From the NCBI GenBank assembly GCA_022113835.1, contig JAILWY010000004.1, positions 9,737,501 through 9,801,500 of the forward strand: DNA of 64,000 nucleotides. The letters run 5' to 3'. The notes beneath the pieces are model-generated. The model was not told the origin of the DNA and did not search any database. It was given only the letters and a program-made list of their open reading frames with translations. This stretch comes from Atopsyche davidsoni. Taxonomy: Eukaryota > Arthropoda > Insecta > Trichoptera > Hydrobiosidae. The translations under genes were made by a program, and so were the position numbers. Shown here piece by piece: positions 24,125-36,229 of this stretch. How positions within the stretch are numbered: the stretch's first letter is position 1; every line of letters begins with the position of its first letter.

Positions 24125-24660
24125 CAGCAGCATAAACATCGGACACGAGAATATGCAAACTAGCTCAGCCATCGCGCTGTTTCTGCTTGAATGTTCCCGC
24201 GGCACGCGATTATTTGTGATTTCATTATAAAGTTCTTTAAACTTAGAGATGCTACCATCCCGGCACCGGACGAGCTCAGTTGGGTGTAAATGACTAACCG
24301 AATTGCAAAATTCATGTTACTAAGTAATGAAAATTCAATATCTGTAAACGGTCAACACAAAATCACACAGTGATTGACTAGAATATTAAAAAAATACACA
24401 TTAATGTGTTAATAAGTATTTCGAGATACAAATTCATATCTGTTTATATATTTATAATATATAATATTACAAGGGTTTTTTTTACTATAAGATATCATGC
24501 GTATAGTACTGTTATATAGTAAACAGAAAGCGAAGAGATGAATTAAGAATATCGGCATCGTATAAAGTTCCGCGGGCGGGTCGGCTTTATATATTCAATT
24601 TTGTAATGCGCAACCAATTATTATGCTGAGACGCCGTGTCAGTAAAAAAACAACCTGTGA
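24125..24660. other. two small balanced islands
   Basis: 24125-24300 contains AATATGCAAAC (POU/octamer-type) and GTTCCCGCGGCACGCG. 24545-24650 contains TTCCGCGGGCGGGTCGG and CAACCAATTATTATG. No coding frame. Confidence 0.3.
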
Positions 24661-25806
24661 ATATTCGTTAGTGATCTAATTTAAAACTAGATTTGGACAA
24701 CATTGTCTTTACCATACATTATAATTATGTATTTATAAGCACAATAATCAAGCTTTAGAATGAAGTAACGCAAACAGCAAATTTATTTAAGCTATGATTA
24801 AAAAAATATAATGAACCTACTTACAGACATAATTTTATGAAGCTAATAATCTTCGAAGCTTGTGTGTGTTTTAATTTTATAAATTTAACGAGATTTCATA
24901 GAAAATATAATATTTTGGTTCATTATTACGCACACGCGCTTTTAAATATTACTTTATTATAAGATACACAAAAAAGAAAAATATTTAATATATTTACTTT
25001 TAGAAAAATTATCAATATAACGCTATGGAAATAAGTATTTTTTGTACATTCCTTGTACTGGCGCCCATTAAGGTAACGGCGTTTTCGTATTTAAAAGAAA
25101 TTGAATTTGTAAGTAAAAAATGCAAAGTAGTTTGCGGCTGTAATCAGATTGTTGCAAAAACTAAAGCCGGGCGCACTGTCATTATTTGTAAAGCTTGTAT
25201 CACTCTTCTCAGAAAACGATTATTTTATAAGAAAAATCGATCTCCGGTGAGCGGAGAAGCACAACACAGAAGGGTCAAACGAATATTTTCAACAAAAAAT
25301 GAGCATTTTTTTAAAACGGAATGGTTGTTTTTAGAAAAATGATTCAACATAAACAACAATGCTAGAAAAATGTCACATTTAATGTAAAAAATACATTTCA
25401 GTGTAAAAGTAAAATTTAGGTGAATTTCACTTTTTTTCACTCTCAACTTGTGTTTTAGTGCCAATAGAAATATATGTACAATACTGAATAATAATTTATT
25501 TTCTTAATTATTTGAACTTTGATAATTTATGATTACTTATAGCACTGGTCAATTAAAATAAATTCAGCATGAGCGGTATGGCAATATCATTATTTTTACA
25601 TTTAAATCAAAGCATATTTGGAGTTCAAAGACCCCCGCATTGGGTAAGACTACGAATCATACTATTATTTAAATGACTGACAATTGGAATATATCAAAAC
25701 CACAAATATGCCCGATGAGATAATGTCTGTAGCGCTTATTCTTGCGAATAATAAAACATTGGCACCTAAGCGAGAGGTATGTAAGTGTATATACACACAA
25801 ACAAAT

Positions 25807-25837
<31 letters not shown>

Positions 25838-26460
25838 ATAAAATAATATTTATTTCTCGCACGCTGTAAGGTTTTTGGTATACTGCTGCGTTGAAGTATT
25901 TTGTACGTACAAATTAACCTGGTCCTTCCTATATTATTTTCAGTCACACAGAGAATGCTTTGTAGTCACAAATAACACATATCAAAAACAATATTTTCGT
26001 AATCTAAATACAATTAATATTTTTGATTTTGGCAATCGATGATTTTTAGTTTTCTCGATCAAATAAATATTCATGGTTAGATTTTACTATGATGGGCTTT
26101 ATTTCTTTCTTAAAAAATATTATTAAGAACAGTTTATATCAAAATATGTAGATGAATTCACTTTAATACCACTTTATCCGAGTTCATAATTGATTATGGA
26201 TACTTTTACCAATGATAAAATATAATAATAATGTTTTACTAATAATAAGTTTACACACGAGTGGTTTAATGTTTTTTTTTTACTTGTTAAGCACTAGCAT
26301 TGACGAGTTCTTTTTTTATAATTAATAGCAAAAAAATCTTATGGATACTCGTTGTCACTTTTTCAAAGATTGAACATCTGATAAAAAAACATTAAAACTC
26401 ACTCCACGGCTATTATGGTTAGCAATAGAAGTTCCGTTATTTCATTTAAGATCGATCATT
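24660..26460. other. AT-rich DNA
   Basis: A 105-codon plus frame at 25025-25342 (MEISIFCTFLV... with scattered Cys) has a hydrophobic start but no downstream domain or family signature; a decayed or chance frame is likelier than a gene. A minus-strand ATGTCT directly before GTAAGTAGG lies at 24819-24830. The (CA)n/(TA)n microsatellite lies near 25.8 kb. Confidence 0.25.
25807..25838. repeat. (CA)n(TA)n compound microsatellite
   Basis: About ten CA units run directly into TA units. Open frames over it are CVCVC/THTHT artefacts. Confidence 0.9.
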
Positions 26461-26600
26461 TAATGTCACCGTCAGGTTCCAATCATGAGAAAGCCTCATT
26501 CTTCCCACGCGAATTCTGCAATTTAAGGCTTAGCTAAAAAGAGATAAATTGGAATGCCGTCCGAGGTATGCTTATTTATTTTATGCAAACAATATGACGA
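26460..26600. promoter_or_regulatory. candidate enhancer with Su(H)-type site
   Basis: TTCCCACG at 26502-26509 is the reverse complement of CGTGGGAA, the Su(H)/RBPJ consensus. Within 70 bp are TGGAATGCC (TEAD-type GGAATG) and TTTATGCAAAC (POU-type). The block is more balanced than its AT-rich flanks. Confidence 0.3.
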
Positions 26601-28050
26601 AAATCAAAGTTAATTAAATGGAATATTTAAATATTACAATGGAAATAATAGTGCTTTGAGAAAAAAAACCATGCGTGTATTTTTAATATTGAAAAGCCAT
26701 TTAATTAAAAAATAATCAGACACAAACATTTTAGATATCTACCAATTGTGATATCAACATAAAGAAATATATCAAAGTACATTATATTTTTCATGGTGAA
26801 ATAATTTTCTTAATACGTGTCTCAAATTTGTATAATTTTGAATGTGTTTTGGATATTGTTATATTATTTCAGGAACTTACATAATCTGAAAATATTAAGT
26901 CGTATTTACACGCAATTACCAGCACTTAGCAATTAAACGGAATAACTTTAGATTGTAATTTAGTCTCTATTTCAGAGTGCTCTTCTAAGCGTGAAATTCC
27001 TGAGCACTACTGCCAGGAAAGAGGCGTTATATTGCATTCTAGATTAATCAACTACCAAGAAAACAAGCGCGAAACAACAATAACGATATACCAAAATGTG
27101 TGCAAAACCATTTTGTCGTAACAAAGAAATGATTTTCACATTCTTGTGGTGTGTTTTTGTGTTGTCTGCGATAGAAAAACTTCGCAGTAGATTACATCGC
27201 ATTCAATTAAAAATATATCGGAATATTTATACACATTAGGAAGAAAAGATAATTAACAATTTTACATGTTGTTTTCTTATATTTTCTATTAACCATAATC
27301 CACGGAAAATTGTAAGCAACTCATTGCCTTTAGTAATAATAAAGAAAAATAAGTCTAATTTCACATTTTGTTAGAGAGTTAACTATATTCTTGATTATTT
27401 TGTACAGCAGATGGATGAATCCGGACATGTTTCCATTAATTTTAAGATTCATCAAGAATTATTTTCGTTTATTTTTCATGGTGTGTGTATTTTTTGTATT
27501 AATTTAAACTTTAGACAAGCATAAAGAATGGTGCTTGATTACAACAAATAACTTAACGCGTTTAATTGGTACGGATTGATTAGCATGTAGATATAATTAA
27601 TGTTTTACTTCCGCCGATCTGCTCTGATAAAATTTTCTATTAAATTTTATTCAAATACTATATGTCCATGAATTATTATTCTGTATCGATTCAATTAGCT
27701 TTGATAAGCTCAAATAATAATAAAAAATATAGATTTATATATTTTTTATTATTATTTGAGCTTAACATTTTTTTACATCTGCCGTTGTTGTTTTTACTTT
27801 GAAATGCATTTAAATCCTTCTCATATTCTGTGGGATTGTTCATGTGTGATATTTTTTTAATTAATAAGGGTATTGTCTTATCTTTATATAACACTTTTCT
27901 GTTGGATAAAAACAGTTTTATAAGAACGTAAAAATATTATTTGATAAAAAAAATATTCAAAATCGACGAGACCACTTTTGAATACACAAGCAAGTAAAAG
28001 CAGCTCAATACGTAGGTTATCGAAATTCTTAATATTTTACAAATATTATA
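26600..28050. other. AT-rich DNA containing a long palindrome
   Basis: Mostly AT-rich without gene-like frames. A small block at 26970-27090 is more balanced. The near-perfect palindrome lies at 27705-27764. Confidence 0.35.
27705..27764. repeat. perfect 27-bp-arm inverted repeat (60-nt hairpin)
   Basis: The left arm 27705-27731 starts TAAGCTCAAATAATAATA; the right arm 27738-27764 ends TATTATTATTTGAGCTTA. All 27 positions pair, with a 6-nt spacer GATTTA (27732-27737). Pairing stops immediately outside (A opposite A). It may be a tiny foldback element, a replication-slippage palindrome, or a hairpin precursor if transcribed. Confidence 0.9.
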
Positions 28051-28059
28051 GCAGAACCA

Positions 28060-28380
28060 TACATTCGGTCGACAGTTAGAAATATTGTTTCGATTTGATA
28101 TCAGAAAACGTTTGTAAGCCGCGGGGCCATACGAACCACCTACATCATTTCTCTGATTAATTTGATACAATCTACCAAACCAGCGCGGCGCTATTGGAAC
28201 AAACCTCCGTCTGACGGCTCCTAATTGTTGCATGATGGAGTCTGAATCTCAGATTATTAGGCTGGCTGATTGCAGAGTTTGTATCGGAGATGTATCATTA
28301 AATGAATGTTGCAGAGTTCAAAAGCGATGGCTATTATTTATTTGCAATAACGAGAAGTGACCCCATGACCATCATCGAGG
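28060..28380. other. mixed-composition island
   Basis: About 300 bp with AAGCCGCGGGGCCATACG, CCAGCGCGGCGCTATTGG, TCCTAATTGTTGC and TCTGATTAATTTG. A minus frame of 98 codons shows no family signature. Candidate enhancer. Confidence 0.32.
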
Positions 28381-29380
28381 CAAAAAAACATATAAGTTTA
28401 TAAGTTTCGTTTAAAAAAATTCAAAATGATTGTAACCCCAAAAACAAACATTACATATTTTGTGCCGAAAGGCAATAATGTATAATTTTGTTAAGTTTTT
28501 TTAATAAATTTGTGAAACTCCATTTATAGTACAATATGTTTATAAATGACAAGCAATGACATTATTATTGCGTCAGTATTAACATAATTCCATTGTATTA
28601 GTTAAAACCATATCGTTTTAGATATATATTATAATTTTTTTATTCTCATAAACCTTCAAATGAAGTAAATTGTGTTTATAATAAGACCAATAGCTACAAT
28701 TTATTTTTATTTTTAAGTAAAGATTAATCTTAAAAAAATAAATTGGTTAATAAACTGCCGAGTACAAAATAAATAAAATTTTAAATTTTCAGCTACTTAA
28801 TTCAATATAATTTGAGAAATAGATATCAAACAATGCCTTTTATTAAAAAAAAAAAAAAAAAACATATGATATAAACTTAAAATATATTTAAAAAAAATTA
28901 TTAGAGGTTTTATAGGTAACACGTCCAATTCCGCAGATTTATATGAGAGAAAGGCGCCGCGAGCCTCCAGTAATAAGAACTACTCCTCCTACTAAAATTA
29001 GGTTTAATTAGTTCAGTGATTAGATTATGAACACTGTTTTACTCTGAAACTAATTTCATTTCAATTTTAAATTAATAAAAAATCCTTTTTTTAAATGGAA
29101 TTAAACTAAAGTAATAGTACAACATTAAAAATAAAAAAGTATCTTTTCACGTGCTTCAAAGCGCACTTAAACTCATTGAACCTTAATAAAATGAAATATT
29201 TTTGACAAAGAGTGGAATTCCATTTAAAAAAACTACTTTGGTGATTTTTCCACATTTTTAATTTTGTTGGTGACCGGTTTTCGAAATCTTTTACTTTTCA
29301 AACAAAGACGCGCTATTTTTTGATAATTTGTGACACATTTTTTGATATTTATTTATATCGCATTTATTTCATTACGCATT
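28380..29380. other. AT-rich desert
   Basis: AT-rich, with an A-tract near 28847-28861 and a small balanced patch at 28920-28990. Nothing gene-like. Confidence 0.4.
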
Positions 29381-29700
29381 TACCAAGCTAGCATCGATCT
29401 CCTCGTCATGGGTTCGTGTTTCATATGAGATGATCCAGTTTTTTACATGTGAATGAAAGGATGCAAGGATAAGGGCGATATTCGGTTGGCTTGTGTTAGT
29501 GAGCGACCGTTATTCGATGGGGCAGATACAAAACAGGACTTTTTATTGGCTTCTCATGACGCGGGACGATCGCCTTCGGACCTTCAGTGGCGCTCCCATG
29601 TACTTGCAATAAACAAAGTAAACTCGTTCACCTCTACTCATCGTGATACAATTACACCAAAACGAATACAAAAACAGGATACTTTTACACCTCATTTTAT
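29380..29700. other. mixed-composition island
   Basis: Contains TTTTTATTGGC (Abd-B/Cad-type TTTAT word), GACGCGGGACGATCGCC and CAGTGGCGCTCCC. An 84-codon plus frame crosses it with no recognised similarity. Confidence 0.28.
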
Positions 29701-30141
29701 TTTATAAAACTACTTTATATATTTTTAAATAAATTAATATCATTTTGGACACCGCCTCAGTTTTAAATGATTTTTTTACATTTGTATAAAATTTAAATAT
29801 ATAAGCAGTGGATGTAAAAATTATAACTTTCGTAAATCTCATGTTTATAGTTTTATATATTAAGTCCGCAAGTGAAAGATATCCAAGTTCAGATAATCTG
29901 AAGACAAAGAGTCTATGTGTATTCATTCTACTCTAAAAAATAGCAGGCAGCAAGGGAAGAGATAGATATCTGAGTATTAGGAAGCATTCAGAAGTAGTTG
30001 TCAGACTTGTTACATTTTTGAAACATTTCTTGATAATTGAAGGTATTACGGAAAACCAGCACAAAAGAGAGTTTTCAATTTAACCGTTATCCTTTTTTTT
30101 TTACTTTTAATATTAACAAATTAGAAACAAATATATAACTC

Positions 30142-30195
30142 CACGCGGAATCGAGTCGGAGACCCCGCCGTCGACAAGCAAGCGCTCCAGTCACG
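30142..30195 (-). repeat. tRNA-like repeat remnant
   Basis: On the minus strand GTGACTGGAGCGCTTGCTTG is followed by a B-box-like GACTCGATTCCGCG, the order of a tRNA D-arm/anticodon/T-arm series. Pairing is incomplete, and no SINE body was recognised. Confidence 0.3.
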
Positions 30196-30199
30196 GGTA

Positions 30200-30681
30200 A
30201 ATGGTCCGTTATGAGAATATGTTAAATTTTGAATAATATGATAAGAATTTAAATTACATACTCGTCCCTAGCAGTATTCATGTGTGTGCCTAATAAATTT
30301 CGAAACGTAAAATTAGATTTGTAAAATACACATTTTTAAATAGAATGAATTATATTAATATGTGTATAATATTATTGTTCACGACCTCTGGCCGTATGTG
30401 TAGTCATGACAACCATTAAGCCACTGACAGCTTCCGTTGCCATGGTTTCCGTCTTGCCAGGAAACATTAGCAAAAATATAAATTACAATCGCGCATTAAA
30501 ATAATTAAAAAGCTACCTAAATTGACTCATTATATTTATAGTAAAGCAATAAATTAAATTATTTGTCTACATTACACAAATTTGAAAGAAAATTATTATA
30601 TAAACATATTTAAAAAGTATAAAAATAATAATTTTAATAAGAGACAAAAATATAGTAAAATACAAACAATCAAAGGTATTT

Positions 30682-30722
<41 letters not shown>

Positions 30723-31560
30723 GTATGTACTCGTATATAAAGAGCATCAGTAAACATAAAATTTTACACGAAAATTATACGGTTTCTTTTGTTAATATCG
30801 TAAATATGCCTTTTAAGGTAGCAGAACTTTGAAACGGTAATAAATTAATTTATAAGACATTATGTTTTTTTTAGTTTGGATGAAAACACATTAAACTCCG
30901 GCTTCTGATTCTTCAACGCAGGCATTTTAATGTTTTATTTTTTATGTTTCCGCTTCATTCATGAAAAAACACAATATACATTAAAGTACATACCAATTTG
31001 GTTGTTTTAATGGAAAGATTATAAAAATTGAACAATTAATAAATAAGAAATAAGGTGTTATAAACCTAGTTAAATAAAAACTCTACGCATATATTCTGCG
31101 GAATATATATAAAAATATACATTTTATGAGTAGTAATTTATTGAAATATTTTAGTTTTTTTATAAATATAGCTTATGTTTTATTTATTATAAACTTAAAT
31201 ACGTGATACCTCATCAGTTGGATCACCAACCGAATTTTTTTTTTTAATAAATTCAGTCTTTTTCCTGGCAAGAAATCTTAAATTGCTATAATCGTGCTTA
31301 CGCTCATTTCATTTTTGTGAAATAGATTTTTATCGATATTACACGCGTTCGTTTATAAAGGTGATAGTAAAAAAAAAAACTGTTTCAAGTACATAAAATA
31401 TATCCCAAATTATTCTCCATGCTCTAAATCTCGTATATTTGATGTATTTTTGTAACATCAAACTTGTCATCCTATCGCTATGACAATCGGAATAAAATTA
31501 TTTTTAATTAAATAAATACACGATCACTGAGTAATTCATAATGTCTATATTTACTCAACT
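30200..31560. other. AT-rich desert
   Basis: AT-rich, with one balanced patch at 30380-30470 (GACCTCTGGCCG, GTTGCCATGGTTTCCG) and the (TA)n tract near 30.7 kb. No gene-like frames. Confidence 0.4.
30681..30727. repeat. (TA)n microsatellite
   Basis: TA repeat with a few A or T interruptions, ending in ATGTATGTAC. Confidence 0.85.
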
Positions 31561-31569
31561 ATCAAGAGA

Positions 31570-31850
31570 TTTCAAATGTAGACTCAATAATGGTGACTTA
31601 TAACGAATGGCGGTTGTGTTCGTTGCGCCGGACAATCGCCAGGCTATTTCTAATTGGCCGATGATGACCGAGAGCTGAGTCACCCGAGCGATGAGGCCGA
31701 CTGGAAGATATCCCGTAAATAAGCAGTCGGTGACTTGCGCTTTTCTTTTCCGAAACAAAAGGCCCATACTCGCATTGCTCGGGCTTGTAGAGAGCCGTTT
31801 TTTATACGAAACTCCTGTGATGACGCGGCTTGAAAACACTGACTAATTAT
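31570..31850. other. mixed-composition island
   Basis: About 280 bp including TTGTGTTCGTTGCGCCGGACAATCG, CTAATTGGCCGATGATGACC and GAGTCACCCGAGCG (AP-1-like GAGTCAC). A 94-codon minus frame spans it with Ser/Leu-rich, featureless composition. Confidence 0.32.
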
Positions 31851-31859
31851 TGTTTAACG

Positions 31860-33760
31860 CTTACTTGATGTAATCAAATATTTAAAAAAAAAAACATAAA
31901 ACTTTTTCTTAGTATTGGAGGAATATTCTCGACCACACTGTAATCATTGAATATTAGACAAACCTCTAGTGTTGACTTATATGACGCAATTATATTTAAC
32001 GGTAAGTTTTAAAAAATCCTAAACAGAAGGTGCATCTTAATCTTGTTTATAAAACAAATACTAATTTTATTTTTAATGTGTATTATTAATACAGTTATCG
32101 TAAAATTTCTATTTATTATTTATGTTATAATAAAAAAAAACATTCGTTTATCAAAAGATCAGGTTAAAAAAATATTAATTCAATCTCATATGTTTAAACT
32201 ACAGAGATAGTGGATGCTAGTATTTTTAAATAATATTATCTATAAGAAACCAATTATAACGTACTGATACAGATATGCAAACACCTCTTCTTTGTACTCG
32301 TAGTTTGGATTTATAGCCTTTATAATTTCTGGTGAAACTAGTTCATTGGTTTTTTTTGCACATAAAACATTTTTTATAGGTTCTGAGAGTTGCTGAAAAT
32401 TATGAGTTGAGAATTTTACAATGTGCTATAATTTCACGGTAGGAGATTGACCGGATTGTATATTTTTAAATAAACTTATATAATGTATTTTGGTTATTTA
32501 ATATTACGGCTTGGGAACGCCTCTTAACGAAATTACTTTTAAAAAGCATTCAAATTTTCCTTTGTATGAAAATGATAATGTTGCAGAAATAATTATTAAA
32601 ATGTTATGCATACATATCCATTACAATTTAAAGTATAACATAACATATTTGTAAATTAGTTTCTATTAACATGGATAATTAGGAAAGTATGGTATTATTC
32701 CAATTATTATTAAGGAATTAAAATGTTTTTATGTACATAGAAATTATTTACAAATGCCACGTGTTTTTTTAATTTCGATAAGACTAAAAAATTAAAACAT
32801 AATGTTTTATTATTTTCCAAACTTTTGGCGTAGGCTATTTGAAAAAAATGAATGGCACCGCATAGTCTGCGAGATCAACCAAGACAAGTCGCTTCCGCAA
32901 CGGAGAACCTCGCTAACAAGACTCAATTATCAATTATTATTTTTTTAAAAAACTATGCCGATAGGCATCTAGAAAGTGCCGACAGACCAAAGCAAGCCGG
33001 GAAAATTAAATTTGGTCGATGTGAGAGTAAAAAATAAAGACCGATGAACACGATTCTTAAAAACGTTTTACTTAATTCATTTTTAAGTCATTCGCTAAAT
33101 GTTTTATCGAGAAAGTACCAATCTACCCACACCTCCGGTTTATTTCTGTTGTTTCTGGTATAATATTAAATTGAGCTATTATCTGTAGTTTTTTTGAGAG
33201 TCGGACATAACAAAAAAATAACAATAACAATGCAATCAGATATCCATCGATATAATAATTGTTAATTTCTTGATATAAAATAAGTTTGAAATTTAAAAGG
33301 TGTATTAAAAATATAATAATCATAAATCTGTAGAGATACAACATTTCCAAACAAAACTATAGTTTAAACGAATTGTAAGTATCAACACGTCAATATTTTA
33401 TTTAATATTTGTGATACCTAGTCTTTCCCTTTACAGATGAGGAGATGCTTCTTGAGATTAATTATATCCCAAGATAAACTTATTATTATAATATTCTGTA
33501 TTAAATTAAGTAACATATTTTTGATAAATGTGATATATTGGATATTACATTTTAACTTTTCTCGAAAAATAGTGCCAATAAACAAATAATCGTTTATTAG
33601 ATAAATTTTAAAAAGCACAGACTAATTTACGTGATATTAGAAAACAGTATTGATTAAGTTCAAAGTCAAATATTTCTATGGATCGAGGTGCCTTTTTTGG
33701 ATTCGTTACAAAAAATAGATTGTTTTAACATGCTCTCAATACCAAAGAATTTTAATAAAA
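31860..33760. other. AT-rich desert
   Basis: Only a weakly balanced block at 32850-33030 (CCGCATAGTCTGCGAGATC). Frames at 32852-33037, 33123-33350 and 33418-33618 are AT-driven with no signature. Confidence 0.4.
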
Positions 33761-34009
33761 AGTTTTAAACGCCGTCGATGGCCCGCGAGGCAGTCGGAGC
33801 CTCCGCGGTCTTTACTCTGACTGACATCAAATTACACTACAACTACAACTTTATTTCCCATCGTATAATTATATTAAATTAAAAGACGCCAAAAATAATA
33901 AATACTATGATTATTGTATATTTATATGTAAAAAATATTAGCTTCTTGATGTAAATTTTTTTTTTTAAAAGTCATGAGGTTTAGAAATGAAGTTATCGGC
34001 TGCAGTTTA

Positions 34010-34440
34010 ATATGCGGAGCGGCATATCGTACAGCGCAAACTTAGCAAATCACAAGTAAGGAAAGAGTACTCAATCTCGGTGTTTAATCCAATCATTAGG
34101 CATTATATTCAAGGCAGCGGCGAGTAAGCGCCCCGGAGTGCCCCGGAGCGGCCCGGAGTGGCCCGGAGTGCCCCGGAGTGCCCCGGAGTGGCCCGGCACC
34201 GCGCCCGGCATGCGTGGAGCGGGAGCCTCATTATTCAGGTGCTGTCGATCTCATCTTATGTTTAGCACGGCTCACTTAGTTGAGCGGGGACAGCGCCGGC
34301 CATGTCGTATGAATAAAACATCGCGAATGTCATTACGCGCACTGCAGCTGCCGGCCAGGGGCGCTGCTCGGGGTCGCGTGGGAGGAGCGCTCCTTCAGAT
34401 CACCATTCAAATAGGCTGATGTAGGTGATTAGGCGCAGGC
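34010..34440. other. GC-rich island with 10-bp tandem repeat
   Basis: Starts with ATATGCGGAGCGGCATATCG, holds the CCCCGGAGTG array, then GGTGCTGTCGATCTCATC and CGCACTGCAGCTGCCGG. A 93-codon plus frame is open through the repeat. A smaller GC patch lies at 33775-33820. Confidence 0.35.
34131..34200. repeat. seven-copy 10-bp tandem repeat
   Basis: Consensus SCCCGGAGTG in exact 10-bp register: CCCCGGAGTG, CCCCGGAGCG, GCCCGGAGTG twice, CCCCGGAGTG twice, then GCCCGG breaking into flank. Every unit holds CCCGG. Confidence 0.95.
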
Positions 34441-34769
34441 TCATGATATGACTGCGTGATTCAGAAAACAATACATTTTGTATTATAATATATTCATATT
34501 ACGTTAGTCTACATTTATATTTTCATGTTCTGTATATTACCTGAACATTATTTTTTTAAGGAACGCAATTGACAAAAATATTTTTATTAAGATAAATTTT
34601 CCGTATATATATATTGGATTAGAATTATAAACAGTTTCAACCCTTTGGTGATTCACCGCACTAGAGATTGAAGCCTTTGGAATTGAACTGATTTTTATAT
34701 ATTCAGTCTGATACATATTCAGAACATTAAATCGTATTAGTGCTTTTAAATGTGATTATGTCAAATGTA

Positions 34770-35600
34770 AACGGTGGAAAATCGAGTGCGACCCTGTAAT
34801 ACGCAAAGTTTCCCTGGCGGGCATGTGCGCTTTAACAAAATAATACAGAGTCGCTTATTGCCAGGCCATCAATCAGTTTCTCAAAGGCTCCATTTGGAAC
34901 TCTGAGTCATCTGTTGGCGGAGGACTCCCGGGACCGATGCCGGCTCGGGAGGCAGGGGAGCGGCACAAATCACCACGCAACTGGCGGAAGGCAGCGGGGC
35001 CGATCACTTGCACCGAGATACCTGCGTGGCTCGGAGATTAAAAAAATTCTGCCTTTGGTTTAAAATTTTAACATTATGATCAATTTAAGTCCTCTGGTGG
35101 ATTTTATATTAATTAACATTTCATGTCAAACTAAAAATAATATGTTTGGACCATAAAAACACTCAAAATATACTATTATTTTACCTAACGTTTTTTTAGA
35201 ATTGGCAGTGATTTCCCTGATATTTTTAAAATTAAAATGGTCGTTAGTTTTTTGGCATGGATTATAATAATCCAAGTACAATTTTTGTACCGTACTGCAG
35301 CAGGTCTGCAGAGGCGACGAAACAAGTACGGATGGCCACGGATAAAGCGGATAGCCGCGGGTCTCTGTTGGGATCTGCCGATGGAATCTTATCTCCCGCG
35401 ATAGCATCTGATGGCCGCCAGTTCAGACCAGTTTTAGCGCCGTCCTGCTACGCGTGTATGCGTGTTCCTTGTTTAATCTTAGCCTCTCTACCAAATTAAA
35501 CGCTATCGAGATAATGTTTTGTGCGCAAGAATTTGCCATAAAACGCAAACTTATTCTCTCTTTATCCCGTCCGCCGCGCGAGAGACTGTATTAAAACTGC
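34770..35600. other. cluster of islands
   Basis: 34780-35035 (GGAGGACTCCCGGGACCG, GGCGGAAGGCAGCGGGG) and 35280-35590 (GGTCTGCAGAGGCGACG, GATGGCCACGGATAAAGCGG, GTCCGCCGCGCGAG). The frames at 35126-35407 (minus) and 35257-35499 (plus) overlap each other and lack signatures. Confidence 0.32.
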
Positions 35601-35869
35601 CAGTTTTCGTTGAGAAGTATGTACTTATATTTTACTACGAATGCAGCATCACTTGTCTTTTTCTGTCTCATTAATACACGGTGTGAAAATAAACAATTCT
35701 TGTTTTTATACTTAAATAATATTCTGTGATTACAATTTATGGACATACTCCCCAGTTTATTTTTTTATATAATGCAGTGTAAACGTGTGCAATGTAAATT
35801 CTCACGCTTATATGAGAAGTTATTACTAAAAAGTTAATTGCTTATTTTATGGACAGTAAAGAATGTTTG

Positions 35870-36225
35870 AGATTCAGGAACCAGGAAGACCCGAGAGAGG
35901 CCACAAATTAGCCATAATGATCTCCAGCGAAGCACCGATAATTATGTCGGCGTCCTGATCAAGAGTGCCGCCCCACTGGATCATCATTATGATCCGATCG
36001 AGAGCCTATAAGATCTATAGATCGACAGATCTGCGCTGGATCGGCGTGGGATGCTACCGGGAGAGCAGGAGCTGGTAGGAAATGTAAATGAACGTATGTA
36101 AAGATAATTAAGGTAGAGCGCTCTAATCTGTACGAGGCCCTGCACTATCTCCGTCACCTCCGCCGTGTAGCGCCCGGCTTCCTGATTGTCTCGCGTGTAT
36201 GTCAAGTACTTATTGAAAGTTGTTT
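35870..36225. other. island with GATC-dense core
   Basis: Contains CACAAATTAGCCATAATGATC and eight GATC tetramers between 35957 and 36042, including the dyad GGATCAT-N4-ATGATCC (35978-35995) and two AGATCT palindromes. No coding support. Confidence 0.4.
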
Positions 36226-36229
36226 AGAA

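Noticed and set aside
25025..25342. 105-codon plus frame with hydrophobic N-terminus and several cysteines
   Set aside because: No domain, AT-driven composition and an unremarkable start context; not annotated as a gene.
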